Positions 21,414 to 32,634 of a stretch of DNA of 64,000 nucleotides are shown here, in pieces. The stretch is from Nelumbo lutea (taxonomy: Eukaryota > Streptophyta > Magnoliopsida > Proteales > Nelumbonaceae): the NCBI GenBank assembly GCA_022828595.1, contig JAKGHH010000002.1:73938383-74002382 (forward strand). Direction: 5' to 3'. The notes beneath the pieces were generated by a model, which worked only from the letters and a program-made list of their open reading frames with translations, had not been told where the DNA came from and made no database searches. Within the stretch, counting starts at the first letter, position 1. Each line of letters begins with the position of its first letter. A program made the translations under genes and the position numbers.

Positions 21414-22450
21414 ATGGCTTTCTCTCTGTCAAGCACTCTAATCCCACAGTCTAAGCTTCCCTCCCTGCAGCCAAACCACTCAAACCCTCGAATTTGGAAC
21501 CCATCATCTGTAGTAGTTATTAAATGTGAATCAACGCCCTCATCTCCAGAGGCGGATTCGTCTGAAAGGAATTCGAAACTTCAGATTGGGTCTCCAATAA
21601 TCGTCACTGAAGCTCCGAAGACATTGAAAACTGCGGCTTCAGTTCCATGTCTCAGGCTTAATGAAGGTCTAGTGAAAGAGGGTGATGTTGGAAGGTAATC
21701 TTTGTTTCTTCTGTTTAGCACAAAATTTGTACTGCTCATGCGTACTAAAATCCAATTGCATCAAATATTTTGACAAATATTACTATAAAAGAATCATGGT
21801 TTGGTTTTCTTCTCACCCCAGTTTTTTATTTTTTATTTTTTATTTTTTATTTTTAACAAAAAGAAAGTGCTTTCAGTCTTCATTTCCCATAGAAATGAAG
21901 CAATTCACCAAAGTAGTTCTTGCTTTTTTCCGCCCTCTATGGACATATAAAGAAAACCTGTATGTGCAGAAGGAAATATTGTTCTTTCCCCATTAATCCA
22001 AATTGAATAAAACTCTAGAAAAATAAGGGATTTTTTACTTCTACCACATTTGGGAGTGCCTCTCCAACTGACTTTTGTGCTTTTCCCTTGGGGAAGCCAA
22101 AAGCCAATTAAACAATTGTTTGGAGAAAAAGCTGTAAATGGGGTTTTCGCATAAAAAGAGTTCATTTGAAAAAACAGAAAAAAAAAGTGCTTTTCATGTT
22201 TGCAAGAAGCTATTTTGAATAAAAAAGCTGGTGATCAGTTACGTTTCAGAAAATGGCTTTTTCAGAAGCCAGTTTGGGCCACAAGTGAAATAGATGACTA
22301 GATGATATATTTCTTATTACTTACTAATGTGTAATATTGTGCAGAATTGTGGCAAGAAAGCCCAAGGATGTATGGGCAGTTCGTCTTGCCATTGGCACTT
22401 ATCTTCTAGACGGGAAGTATTTCAGGCCCTTGGATCTTAAAGAATCTTGA
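21414..22450 (+). CDS. CRR42: CRR42-like chloroplast NDH-biogenesis protein (DUF3148)
   Basis: Two exons, 21414-21694 and 22345-22450, join in phase (AG|A) through a GT-AG intron and give 128 residues. The N-terminus MAFSLSSTLIPQSKLPS is Ser-rich and lacks acids, as in a plastid transit peptide. The C-terminal half carries the DUF3148 signature: SPIIVTEAP..LKTAASVP.LR, GDVGRIVARKPKDVWAVRL and GTYLLDGKYFRPLD. In Arabidopsis the matching protein, CHLORORESPIRATORY REDUCTION 42, is needed for accumulation of the chloroplast NADH dehydrogenase-like complex, which supports cyclic electron flow. An in-frame ATG at 21345 would add 23 residues. I prefer 21414 because the protein then starts like a transit peptide and the CT-rich tract becomes 5' UTR. 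The family call comes from remembered motifs, so a close paralogue is possible. Confidence 0.78.
21695..22344 (+). other. Intron of the CRR42-like gene
   Basis: A GTAATC donor and GTGCAG acceptor bound 650 bp. At about 22050-22280 is a hairpin-prone stretch with AAAAGC/GCTTTT steps (CCAAAAGCCAATTAAACAAT; AGAAGCCAGTTTGGG), possibly a decayed MITE. Confidence 0.6.
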
Positions 22451-22950
22451 AAGTTGAATGGTTCTGATTGGTTTGGTGAAGAGCCCATTAGAAATTCTTT
22501 ATGTATAAACCCAATAATTTTTCTTTTTATGGAAAATTATATTTCCTACATTGATAGCTTTAGAGCTTTGCATGGAAGAATCAAAAGGATAAGTGATTTC
22601 TGATCAGAAGGAAAATAGATTTGAAAGTGGTCCTTTCCACTTGATTGAATCGTTTGCATTGGTTACTTAACAGTCTTCTCTACATCCAATTCTGTAGTCT
22701 CCCAAAGAAAAACTTCCGTAATCAGGGGAATTAAGATTGGAAAATGAAATTTCAGGGTTTAGATTTTTGACTGTGCAGTGCTTGAAACTGAATAAGGATG
22801 AACTGGCTGCGAAATTTTCAAAGCTAAAAATTTCAATGCGTTCATTAAGGCTTTGGATGGGTTTCCCAAGCAATCCCCCGAGGACAAGAAACCTGGATCA
22901 ATGTCCTTATTAGAAAGAATTAGAAACAAGTGAACTCACCCATACAGGGT
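22451..22950 (+). other. 3' UTR and downstream flank of the CRR42-like gene
   Basis: No ORF of interest. The transcript probably ends within the first few hundred bases, where AT-rich sequence occurs at 22500-22550. The rest is unassigned. Confidence 0.35.
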
Positions 22951-22952
22951 GA

Positions 22953-23447
22953 GCACCGATGTTTTAAAAATCGACCCGAACCATTTTTGCCTCTGGGTCG
23001 TGACTTACCGGTTCAATCGGCTGGGTCAAATGGTTCAGATTGTGCCATGTCAGCATATATATGTATTAAGTGTGTGTATGTGTATAAATATATATTTTAG
23101 CAATGAATAATGCATGAATATGTTTTAGATATGTTATATGTATTGTTTTATATTTAATATATGTTTTTAATTTTTTATTTATAAAAATATTAAATATTGA
23201 AATTTGAGGCCAATGTGGGGTTTTTTGTAAAAATAGCAGGGTAAGGTGCCTACGGCTCCTTGGGACGCATAGATATTGAAAACTTACAAAAAAAAAAAAA
23301 ATCATCCCAATCGGACATTGGAGTGCAAAGTATGGCCTTTGAAAGTTTGCATGTATTTAGTGTGCAACCTACAACCCGATTATCAGGTCAAACTGTCCTG
23401 GTTGGATGACGGTTCAAACTGTTTGACTAGCCGGGTTAAAAACATTG
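22953..23447. mobile_element. MITE with GGTTTTTAA-type termini
   Basis: CACCGATGTTTTAAAAATCG at the left pairs with CGGGTTAAAAACATTGGTG at the right. Sub-terminal CGGTTCAATCGGCTGGGTCA and related GGTCAAACTG steps are typical of this family (compare 15022-15312). Boundaries are accurate to a few bases and no certain TSD was found. Confidence 0.6.
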
Positions 23448-23568
23448 GTGAGAAGACAGTGTGGCAATAGGTAGGGGTGATCATTTCTAGACCAGATTTC
23501 TGATATTGGACCTAGGCATGGCCCAGGCCCACATTAGGCTTTGAAATTTTAGCTTGGTAATTTGACAA

Positions 23569-23862
23569 TAAGGGCTTGTTTGGTTCATGGGGAAAGGAGT
23601 TTGGAATTGGAATGGACTCCAATTATTTGGTTGGGCGGAATTGGAATCTCATTTCCATTCCCGTTTCTGATTGAATGGCATTCCCCTATTTGAGGGAATC
23701 GCCATTCCTTCCCCCTCCATTGGTAATAAAATCTCATTCAAACTGATTTCAATTTCCATTTTAATTGCTGTCAGAACCAAACAAACTATAGGAATAAAGC
23801 ATTCCGATTCTAATTCTAATAAATTTGGATTTTGATTTTGATTATGAACCAAACGACCCTAA
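23569..23862. mobile_element. Tourist-like MITE, GGAATTGGAATT family
   Basis: Body 23572-23859, flanked by TAA at 23569-23571 and 23860-23862. Left end GGGCTTGTTTGGTTCATGG, right end ATGAACCAAACGACCC. Confidence 0.8.
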
Positions 23863-25519
23863 ATTTGCTAAGTTTCTTACTTTTTTTATCAAGATAATTC
23901 CCTATAAGGTGATAGTTTTAAGCATTTGCTACACGATCAACTATAAGAGAAACATATAAAATATTCGAAGATATCTCATAAGCTAAAAGTGAACTTATTA
24001 ATAATTGAGACTATAATAAAAATCTAGACCTTGTCTAATAGGGTCAGAGTGGTTTGTCTATTTGGTTGGCTCAAGGGAATCTAGCTTGTGGGTGTTTAGA
24101 CCAACAAGAAGGTTGAAAAAATGAATCTTATTTTGATGAAGGGGTAAATGAGGGAATTTTGAGTTGGGATTTTGCGAGTAGGTGTTTTAGGACATTTGGG
24201 GTCTGACGGTACTGTCTGATTGGTTTAGAGGTGTTGAAATCTTAGGAATTTGGGCTACATATGTTTAGGTCTATGAAAGGGTTTAAATGGAATCTTGGTT
24301 TGATGAGAGAGTAATAAGGGAGTTTAGAGTTGAAACTTTAGAAGTAGGTATTTTAGGATGATTGGAACTTAGTAGAAAAGATGAATCTTTAATTGGATGG
24401 GTAGAATGGAACATTTAAGGGTTGAAAGTATCTTGAGTCACACAGAATTAGCTAATGTGGGCTCTTGAAATAGAATCTTGAATTATTTGTGGATCAAATT
24501 GGAGGACTTGGCCTTGGAATTTTGTTGGTTGGATGAGTATGGGCTTTTAGGCTTAGTTATAGGATCTATTATAATTAGTGAGATGGGATGGAACGGCTTT
24601 TAAGATTTTATTTATTGATTAATTGGAATCATTGAAATAAAATCTTGGGATAAGTGAACTGCAATCCACCTCATAAATCTGAAATTGCAGCCATCTCCTA
24701 GTCTACTAGTAGCCCCCCCCTCTAAACTGCATCCTGCCCATGGATTTGGCATCAATCCACGGTCAGGATTCAATTCACCCCTAGAAATCTTAGCTCCACC
24801 TCGGGGTGGACTGAACTATAAAAACCCCTAAAATCTTTAGTTTATGCTCATATTTGATTTGATGGTGATAGTGTAGGTGAAGTTCAATTAGGGTCGTTCG
24901 GTTGGGAGTTCAATGGTGGATTTAAAGGATTTGGGGATGAGATCGAGCTCTTTAGGTTTTTTTTTTGGTGTTTTTGAGGGATCAAAATGGTTTGATTGGA
25001 CATTCAGGGTTTAGGAAAATAACCGAGCAAAATTGGGTGTTGGCATATATCGTATAAATTTATAAAATATAAAAACATATTCATTTTCAAGCTTTCAAGC
25101 CAAAGTCGAGCTCATCGAATATTTAGTCGAACCAAGAGATGGAGTTTAAATCGAATTCAAAGTTGAGACTAATAGTATTTTAGTCGAACTGAGCTAAGAC
25201 ATGTAGATGTTTGGCTCGACTTGGCTCAACTACACCCCTACCTGAGAATGAGGCTAATCCAAAATTGTCGTCCCTGGTCCTGGTCATTATAATATCGAGT
25301 AACCCTTTACTAGTAGGTAGTCACCTTTGTTTGGGCTTGCTCTTAGACCTCTTCTAGTAGGTTAAAGTTTGCTCTAAGTTCTTCACCATTTCTTCCTTTT
25401 CGAGGTTAGCATAAATGTATATGAACTTTCAATTATTGAATTAATTTCTATTGTTTGTAATTAAGGTCTGAGGTAAACCTAGTGAAAAATAATGCTCTCT
25501 AAATAAAACTTTGAATGTT
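23863..25519. other. Spacer with one decayed MITE
   Basis: No gene recognised. About 25030-25240 ends with TTGGCTCAACTACACCCCTA, the terminus of a common plant repeat with GAGC/GCTC steps. Its left end is lost. A C-run (8 bases) lies near 24713-24720. Confidence 0.4.
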
Positions 25520-28330
25520 TTAGCTTTGTTCTTTGTCAGGGGTTCAGATTGACCACTTTGTGAAATAGCCAATGGACATAATCAAAAAAGCTTTTTCTAA
25601 ATTGAAGCTGCTGGAAAGAACGCAAGGATGCCCATTCCCCATTGAGTATAAGGCCATAAACTACTAATAAAATTGAAGGAAGTTGTAGTCTAGTATAGCA
25701 CATTGGCATGCCATTGACATTGGTCACACTTGTAGACAAGCCTCATTGTGCCTTCCTTAATAGTGGGTAAAAATAACCTTGCCACAGATGCCTTCATATA
25801 TCTCCCTGCGGATGTAGTCTCCCTCAAGCCTTAAACATCTCAAGTAGGGCAGTGTAAAAGATTTTCTATATTATTTGTCATCTATCAATACCTACCTTGT
25901 TGACTTCCATACAACCTTTTGATCTTCGACTTTGTTCACAGGCAGGTGATCATGGTGTAAGTACTTTAGTACAAGATCCATCTAGCTTGGATAGGCTCAT
26001 ATTAGACAGATAATTCAATTCGATGCTTTTATGTTGGGGTAGGTAAACTCTTCCACTTAAACCAACATGATGACTTTACCCAAGTTTTGTTGGGTTTCAC
26101 TTTATTCTTTATACCCTCTTTTTAGGCTCCAAAACTTGAAAACATAACTAAATTAACCTCACATTTGCTAAAACCTAAAATTTCCTTTTTTTTGACATAA
26201 TCCACATGTCAAATTCTTGGCTAAATTACATTAATAAACTTAACCTCTAGTTCACTAGAATATTGATATCAACATCCAACTCTACACAGGCTTTAGTACC
26301 CTTATCAAACACAAACCTTAGATGTTAAAAACTAAAACTTAGTTGTACATTAAATTTCATGACCAAACTTCAAAGATCTAACGATCATGCCAACTTTCTT
26401 TTTAACAGTCCTAATCTATGTTCAAACCTTGACTTTACAAAATCAAATCTAACACATCCATTGCCTCAAGGATAATAAGACATGATCAAGACCCAAAAAA
26501 ATAGTATGTCAAATTTCAAATCTAATTCACTAATTTGACCGTTAAACTAAAAAGATTTTGTTTCGATGCATTAGATTAAATTTCCCCTTCCTATGTTCCA
26601 TTTTAAGATCTCAAGAGGGTGAGGAGTGATGTTAGACCTCCACTTGACCCCCAATTTACTTGGACTAGTAAAATCCCCAAAACCCATAGATACCCCATAC
26701 TTAGAGGTAGAAAAAGACATAATGACATTTATAGTTGACCTATATTTACATTTTGTACCATTGAAAGCCCCAAATTTGAATAAGAAATGCCTAGAATGCC
26801 CTTAACTACCATTGGATACACAAAACCCCTTGGAATCAACCCTAAAATGAGGAGAAATGTTGCATCTTTAAGGAAAGTTGACTGAAAACTCACCATTTGA
26901 AATTTCTTACATTTTTCATGAAAATGCTTTCTTGAAACCCAAACCTTGTAATTGGATTCGTATTAGATATGTTTCCTCTTATCTCTACAGAAGAACCCAA
27001 ATCGAGCCCAAAAGGAGAGGGAGATGAGTAGGAAGCATTTTTTAACCATTGGAGAGACTTCATTTTCATTTCTTTCAAGAAACTCCTAAGTCTTGAACCC
27101 TTAAGCTTCCAATCTTCCCCAAAAGTCAAGGCTACATCTAAGAAGTAAGTTTCTTAACTTTTTTCTTTTTTTTTTTGTAATTTGTTTTAGTTCATTCCAT
27201 ATTTTATTTATGCTTGAAGAATGAGGTAGAGAAGCAAGGGATTTGGAGAAAGTAGTACCCAACTCCTGATAACATCACCTCAAACTAAGTCTAAAGGAAG
27301 TTTGGAATCTTTTCCTAATGTTTTGGTGTTTTGACCTCTTTTTTCTTGAAGCTAATCCTTGGAAAAATATGCCTGAACAACTCTTATATTGGGCTACTAT
27401 AGTAGCTTGAAGAGAGGAGTGATTAACACCTTTCTTCTCCTAATCCATTTGAATCTACTTTTGAAGTTGAAATGGGAGTCAATTTCCTCTAAAATAAGGT
27501 AAAATTTTGAAGTTGAAATGAGGGTTCATTTTCTCTAAAATGGGTAGTGATTTTTTTTCTTGAGCTAGCCATGACTCATGAGCTTCTAGAGCTCGCACTG
27601 ATTGAGACATGAACCTACTCAAGGCTGCAACTTGGCTTGTAAATCTCTGTACTTCCTTGATTAACCTCAAAAGTTCCATTGAGGAATACTCGGACCTTCT
27701 TATGGTTAGGCTCTATACTTCACCATGCTACTATGAAGTCAAGAAATTTTCCTAAGGTCACCCCAAAAGCATACTTATTGGCATTCATCCTCATCCTGTA
27801 TCTCCATAGGATGTTGAAGGCTTCATCGAGATTAGCCATGTACAAGTAGCCTAATTAACTAACCTTGATGTTTTGACTGATCTATTCTTTGAAGACCATG
27901 TTAATTAACTAACCTTTGGTATGTAGTTGTAGCACTCTTCAACTCAAATGGCATGACCTTGTAATAGTAGAATCCGTACTAGTTACAAGAGTAGTGTTCT
28001 CCTTATTGTCTTAATGCATTTGGTTTTGGTTGTAGTCAGAGAAGGCATCCATAAAACTCATTTGCGGTCAGATTTTTGGTTTGTGGATCTATTGTGACAG
28101 CCATGTGATTGCAGCGGGTATGATTGTTATTACTCTTCTTTTTCAAGTTGCTCACAAAGAACTACCAATAGTAGATATATTGAACTTTCAGTTTTGCAAG
28201 CCAACAAGGCCGAATGACCTTAACCTCTATGCACGGAGATAGTGATATGATTTTGGGGTTCTTTGCGACTTTAGAAGGAGACCAACAAGATAAGGGGGGA
28301 AGAAGAAGGTAAGATGCACCTTCAAGGCAA
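25520..28330 (-). pseudogene. Eroded Tat-type Gypsy pol remnant
   Basis: On the minus strand, RT blocks are recognisable in several frames: SFMDAFSDYNQNQMH (about 28061-28015), HMANLDEAFNILWRYRMRMN (about 27845-27790) followed by AFGVTLGKFLDF, and KEVQRFTSQVAALSRFMSQS (about 27660-27600). These match the order in Tat/Athila-clade polymerases. Integrase pieces follow at about 25800-25530 (EGICGKVIF; WGMGIL; the frame-shifted CxxC region). About 1.4 kb between them (26000-27400) has no recognisable RNase H and may be another insertion. No LTRs were identified and stops are numerous. Confidence 0.65.
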
Positions 28331-28653
28331 TGAAACTCAAGCTATATTCAATCTTTAAAAGTTGTTATAAAGCTCAGCTTAGCTTATATAATGTTGAGAG
28401 AAATAAGGCATTATAATTTTGGTGCCTAAAATTTACTACCAAAGTTATCTGAATTTGGGTTTGAAAATTATTTTCAAATATAAAATAATAAGACCTAGGC
28501 CAGTCACTAAATGCGTTCAGATGCATTTTAAACCTGGCAAAAAGTCCAAAATACCCTTTAATTAAATACATGCTTGTGTTTCTCCCTCCCACCATTCATC
28601 TTCTCCACTTCACACACTAGCGAACCAGTGACGATGAGTGATTCCTCCGGCCT
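28331..28653. other. Unassigned AT-rich sequence
   Basis: Nothing recognised apart from the flank of the microsatellite that follows. Confidence 0.35.
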
Positions 28654-28697
28654 TCTCTCTCTCTCTCTCTCTCCCTCTCTCTCTCTCTCTCTCACTC

Positions 28698-28728
<31 letters not shown>

Positions 28729-28732
28729 CCTC
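28654..28732 (+). repeat. Compound (CT)n-(CTT)n microsatellite
   Basis: CT repeats with a few interruptions run from 28654 to about 28694, followed by CTT repeats at 28700-28732. They produce misleading Ser- and Phe-rich reading frames. Confidence 0.9.
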
Positions 28733-28794
28733 TGTGGTCTTGCAACTTCCATCATCCGTTTTTCATTTTCGATTGCCGCTGCAACTCTTGACAT

Positions 28795-28930
28795 CCGTTG
28801 CAACTCTCAACAATGGTAGTCTCTCACTGCTACAACTCTCAACAACGGCAATCTCTCACAGCTGCAACTCTCAACAGTGGCAATTTTTTACCATTGTAAC
28901 TCTTAACAGTCATTGAAACTCTCAACAGCA
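28795..28930 (+). repeat. Imperfect minisatellite, about 30-36 bp units
   Basis: The phrase CAACTCTCAACA recurs five times, alternating with GGCAATCTCTCAC-like text. The array decays toward 28930. Confidence 0.7.
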
Positions 28931-29394
28931 AAGACGAAGTGGGATCGTAGGCAGGCGAAACCGGAATTGTCACTTCGACTTTAACAACAGTAGTTTAACA
29001 GAGTACTAATGACTATTGAGAATCCATCTTCATTGTTGTTGTAGTTACACTGTTTACCGTATTCATCTTTCTTCTTCACTGAATAGATTTTATTTGTATT
29101 AATTATTTTAATTTTTATTAATTATTAAATACTTTAATAGTTTTAAGATATTATTTTTCTAATCATTAAATATTTTTGCATTGCTTCATGGACTTTATTA
29201 CTATTTTCATTATTATTTTAACTTTTAATAGTTTGTTTTTAATTTATAAATGTATATGTATTTTCATTTTTTTCTTATTTTAATAAATTATTTTTTATTT
29301 TTATAATTTATTTATATTTTTCAATATTATTTTAAATTTAATAAATTATTTTTTTATGAAATAGTACAAATTGAATCCCTAAATCCCTACCCTC
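28931..29394. other. Very AT-rich spacer
   Basis: Dominated by TTATTTTAA-like steps from 29090 on. Nothing else recognised. Confidence 0.4.
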
Positions 29395-29608
29395 CATTGG
29401 GAATGAGTTGGGCGACGTGGGATCTCCTACACATGAGAACTCTGCCCACGTTTACTCACAACACACTACTCCCGTGAATTGGGAATATCTCCCCCTGTAG
29501 AGGATGAGATATTCTCCATATGTGGCTGCAATGTTATGTGGGCAAATGTGGGCAGAGTTCTTGTGGATAGTAAGTGCAAAGCCTGTTCAAAAAACCATCA
29601 TAGCCTTG
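29395..29608. mobile_element. Foldback MITEs at the left of the Tat-type element
   Basis: ACATGAGAACTCTGCCCAC (29432-29450) pairs with GTGGGCAGAGTTCTTGTGG (29548 on), delimiting one foldback element with an inner GGGAATATCTCCCC hairpin. Starting at about 29571, AGTGCAAAGCCTGTTC pairs with GAACGGGCCTTGCACT at about 35806-35821. The LTR element at 29609-35712 therefore appears to sit inside a second MITE. Confidence 0.6.
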
Positions 29609-30503
29609 TGATGGAGGATGATTTGACCCGACCTATGAAATGATGACATGTGAACCTGACTCAGTGCGGGCAACAACTCAACATCATAGCCTAGAAACGA
29701 CTAAGTAACGAGCCTATAGAGCATCTTGCTATATCATAGCTCACTACAACACGAGCTCCGGGTTCCCCGATCTACCCCGAAGGGGATATTCCGAGGCTAC
29801 TTCAGCAAGGGGGCTAAGGAAACCAGCTCACTCCAACATCTAAGTAGATAAGTCATCCCAAGAGACTAACCTTAATAAGGGTAACCCCGAAGTATTCTCA
29901 AGCTCCTTACAAAGTAGCTCGCGAGTGAGCGGCACGAACGTTTCTCCGGAAGCTTCTACCTAACAAACGATACCGATCAGTCTGTGCCACGTCTCTAGAC
30001 TAACGGCGTAGTCCCTGTCCTTTTGATAGTCTGCACCCACACCTCTCAGCAGGCGGAGGCGTGCATGCCTCTTTTAAGACGTGTCACTCATCCAAGCAAG
30101 AGGTACATTACAATGATCACCTGTGCAACCCTGACAGGTAATGGCTACGGTAGGGACCCAGTGGCGGTTACACCCGATTTGATAGTAGCTCCCCTATAAA
30201 AGCCTCTGAGGCAAAGGAGAAGGATGCTCTCAGACTTTTGAATACTTCCACACTCTCATACCCTCAACCTGAGTCTTTACTTGCTCGCGAGCTCATCTCT
30301 CGAGCAAAGTGATAAAGTGCGACCTACACTCTTAGCTTCTACACTCTCTCTTTTCTCTTTCTCCAACGTTCTGACTTAAGCTTCAGAGTATTCCCACTGG
30401 GTAAATCCCCTGGAATCCTTCTTTCCATCTTCTCAGGTGCCGTCCATTGCCAACAAGGAGCCAGTCAGCAGCCAGCTAGGAGTGTCCGGATCGTATTGCA
30501 TCA
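29609..30503 (+). repeat. 5' LTR of non-autonomous Tat-type element
   Basis: An 895-bp LTR beginning TGATGGAGGATG and ending GTATTGCATCA. It aligns without large gaps to 34818-35712, which is also 895 bp. A CTATAAAAGCC promoter-like box lies at about 30195. Its flanks CCTTG / CATTG match at 4 of 5 as a possible TSD. Confidence 0.9.
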
Positions 30504-30505
30504 TT

Positions 30506-30520
30506 TGGTGCCGTCAGTGG
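30506..30520 (+). promoter_or_regulatory. Primer-binding site
   Basis: TGGTGCCGTCAGTGG starts 2 bp after the LTR. It resembles the TGGCGCCGTC-type PBS common in Tat/Athila elements, with C-to-T at the fourth base. Confidence 0.7.
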
Positions 30521-30587
30521 AAAACGCTTCTAAAAGCCTTCCTCCAAGCTTTTACAACACTTCTCTTCCAAAAAACTTAGCATTCTT

Positions 30588-32312
30588 CATGGCTTCTTCC
30601 AGCAATGTCGGACGTGGCAACAACCAGAATGCTAGCGCAGAGCAGCCCCAGCTTCCTACTGTCTGCATTGGACAGTTTACCGTCCCCCTCACCGTGGACG
30701 GAGTCCCTAGTCTGAATGTGTCTCTTACGGTGGCACTTGCCATTGCTCCACTCCCTTCTATTGTAGGAGCGATCCCTACTGAACCCTTGGTTTTGCCCCC
30801 AACGGCCAACCCGAACCTAGAGGACTTGGTGCAATGCATGCGGGGCATGCGGGCTTAAATGCATCAGTTCCAACAGTTTCAACTCTACCAACAGCAAGTG
30901 CTGCACCAGGTCTCCCAGTACTAGTACTAGCAACAGTTTCCCTCTCTACCTCAGGCCCAGGTGTCGCTTCCGCCTTGGCACCCACCCATGAAGTAGGCCA
31001 AACCAACCCGCCGGAGTGAGAGGCCTTGTTGGGAAGAAGCCTCTCAGGTCCAGGATCTAGCGAAGAGCCGCGCCTCTTCCCATGGCAAGAAAGAGAGGCT
31101 GGCCGCCATCTTGGCACCCGCCTCACAGCCTATGGGCGGGCCATGGGCCTCTCATCCAACAAAGCCCATGTCACCATAACCTTCGTAGTTCAAGCTCCCG
31201 TTAGCAGACAATCTGTTCGAGGTCCTAGCAGCGGGCTACAGACAAGGCCCTTCGGTCCAGAGCCATCGTCAGCAGTTCGAGCCCATTGAACTCGGCAACA
31301 CCGAGGCATTGAGCACCAACGTCGAACCAACAAAGCAACAGCGAAAGCACCAGCGAGCTCGCCGAACTGCTTCCAGAGCCTCTCCCGAGCTCAAAGGAAA
31401 GGAGGAGGTGTGCTCGGCTGAAGTAAAAACTACCCCCCTCCTCTCGGTTCCTTCCCCATTATATCTAGAACTCCTTGCTGCCCCCATGCTCCCTCCTCTA
31501 GACAAGTACGATGGGTCATTCGATCCAAACGACCATGTGGACACCTTCCAGTCCCATATGCATCTGACCAGAGCTAGCGAGTCCAGCAAGTGCGCGGCCT
31601 TCTCCACCACCTTCAAGGGAGTCACCCGCACCTGGTACTGAAACCTCATGCCCGGCTCGGTAAGAAGTTGGGTGCAGTTCATGCAAAATTTCACTTCTCA
31701 CTTTGTCACCAGCAAGAGGTGCCCGCAAACCCAAGAGAGCCTCCTCATCATAGTGTAGAAAGAAGGGGAGTCCATCCGGAGCTACATCAAGCGGTTCAAT
31801 GACGCTTGTTTGCAGATACTTGACCTGGACCCTGCAGTTCGCCTCACGACAGCCCAGCGAGGTATCACCCATAAGGAGTTCAAGTGGCACGTAGTTGTTA
31901 ACCAACCCAAAACCGTAACTGAGTTCCTAAAACTCACGGATAGGTTTATTGGGACGGAGGAGGAGATCAACTAGAAGGGCGAACAGGCACCAGAAAAAAG
32001 AAAGAGGGAACCAGAACCTTCGTCTCAAGGCGACAATATGAAGAGGAAGGACATAGCTCGGGGGGCGAGGCTAGTCCAACCCTCCCGAGCCCCAACAATA
32101 GGAAGGGACTACATGCCCCTCAATACAAAATGGGCCAAGATCCTCATGGCGATCAAGGACGCCCCGTATGGCCACCTCGGCTGAAGGCCGACTTTAGCAC
32201 CCAGAACAAAATTTTGTATTGTAGTTTTCATAAAGATCACGGTCATAGTACCGAGAGTTGTAATAAACTTTGCGATGAGATAGAAGAACTCACCTGTCGC
32301 GGATATTTATGA
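30588..32312 (+). pseudogene. Tat-type gag with internal stops
   Basis: The reading frame opens at MASSSNVGRGNNQNAS (30588), with a Pro/Gln-rich N-terminus and a stop after GMRA at about 30858. Frames then continue to a Retrotrans_gag core from about 31495: LDKYDGSFDPNDHVDTFQSH, a stop after RTWY (31641), then SWVQFMQNFTSHF, EGESIRSYIKRFNDA and TEFLKLTDRFI. The C-terminal Cys/His block CSFHKDHGHSTESCN lies at about 32215-32265. At least five stops or shifts break it. The core architecture (capsid-like domain then CxxH...HGHxTxxC) is that of Tat gags. Confidence 0.78.
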
Positions 32313-32634
32313 AATTTTGTACAAAATAATAATAGTAATAATAATAATAAAGTAGGTTGACAGGGGGAGCAAGGCAGAGACGCCCCCAAATCCGGCCGAT
32401 AAGCGGAGCAACCGTAGAAGTAGCCCCCCGAAGAGAGACAAGTTTGGGGAATCATCCATGTCATAGTCGGAGGATCGATTGTCGCGGGTTGCACTTCAGC
32501 ACCAGCTTGTGCGTCAGCTCATGAATCCAGTAGGGAAGAGCAGAACCCTCCAAAATGGCCAAGGACAGAAGACCCCATCTTCTTCACAAAGGACGATGCA
32601 TGCAGGGTCCACTACCATCACGACGACGCACTCG

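Noticed and set aside
21682..21996. 104-codon + frame overlapping the CRR42-like exon 1 end
   Set aside because: It runs into the intron and is explained by AT-rich intron sequence. The spliced frame has clear homology.
26890..27129. Minus frame of 79 codons between Tat RT and integrase pieces
   Set aside because: It does not resemble RNase H or any known domain and has no supporting signal.
28574..28916. Two overlapping + frames rich in Ser/Leu and Phe
   Set aside because: They are produced by the (CT)n and (CTT)n microsatellites and a minisatellite. No domain or splice signal is present.
31269..31694. 141-codon minus frame
   Set aside because: It is the shadow of the gag reading frame on the opposite strand and has no recognisable motif.
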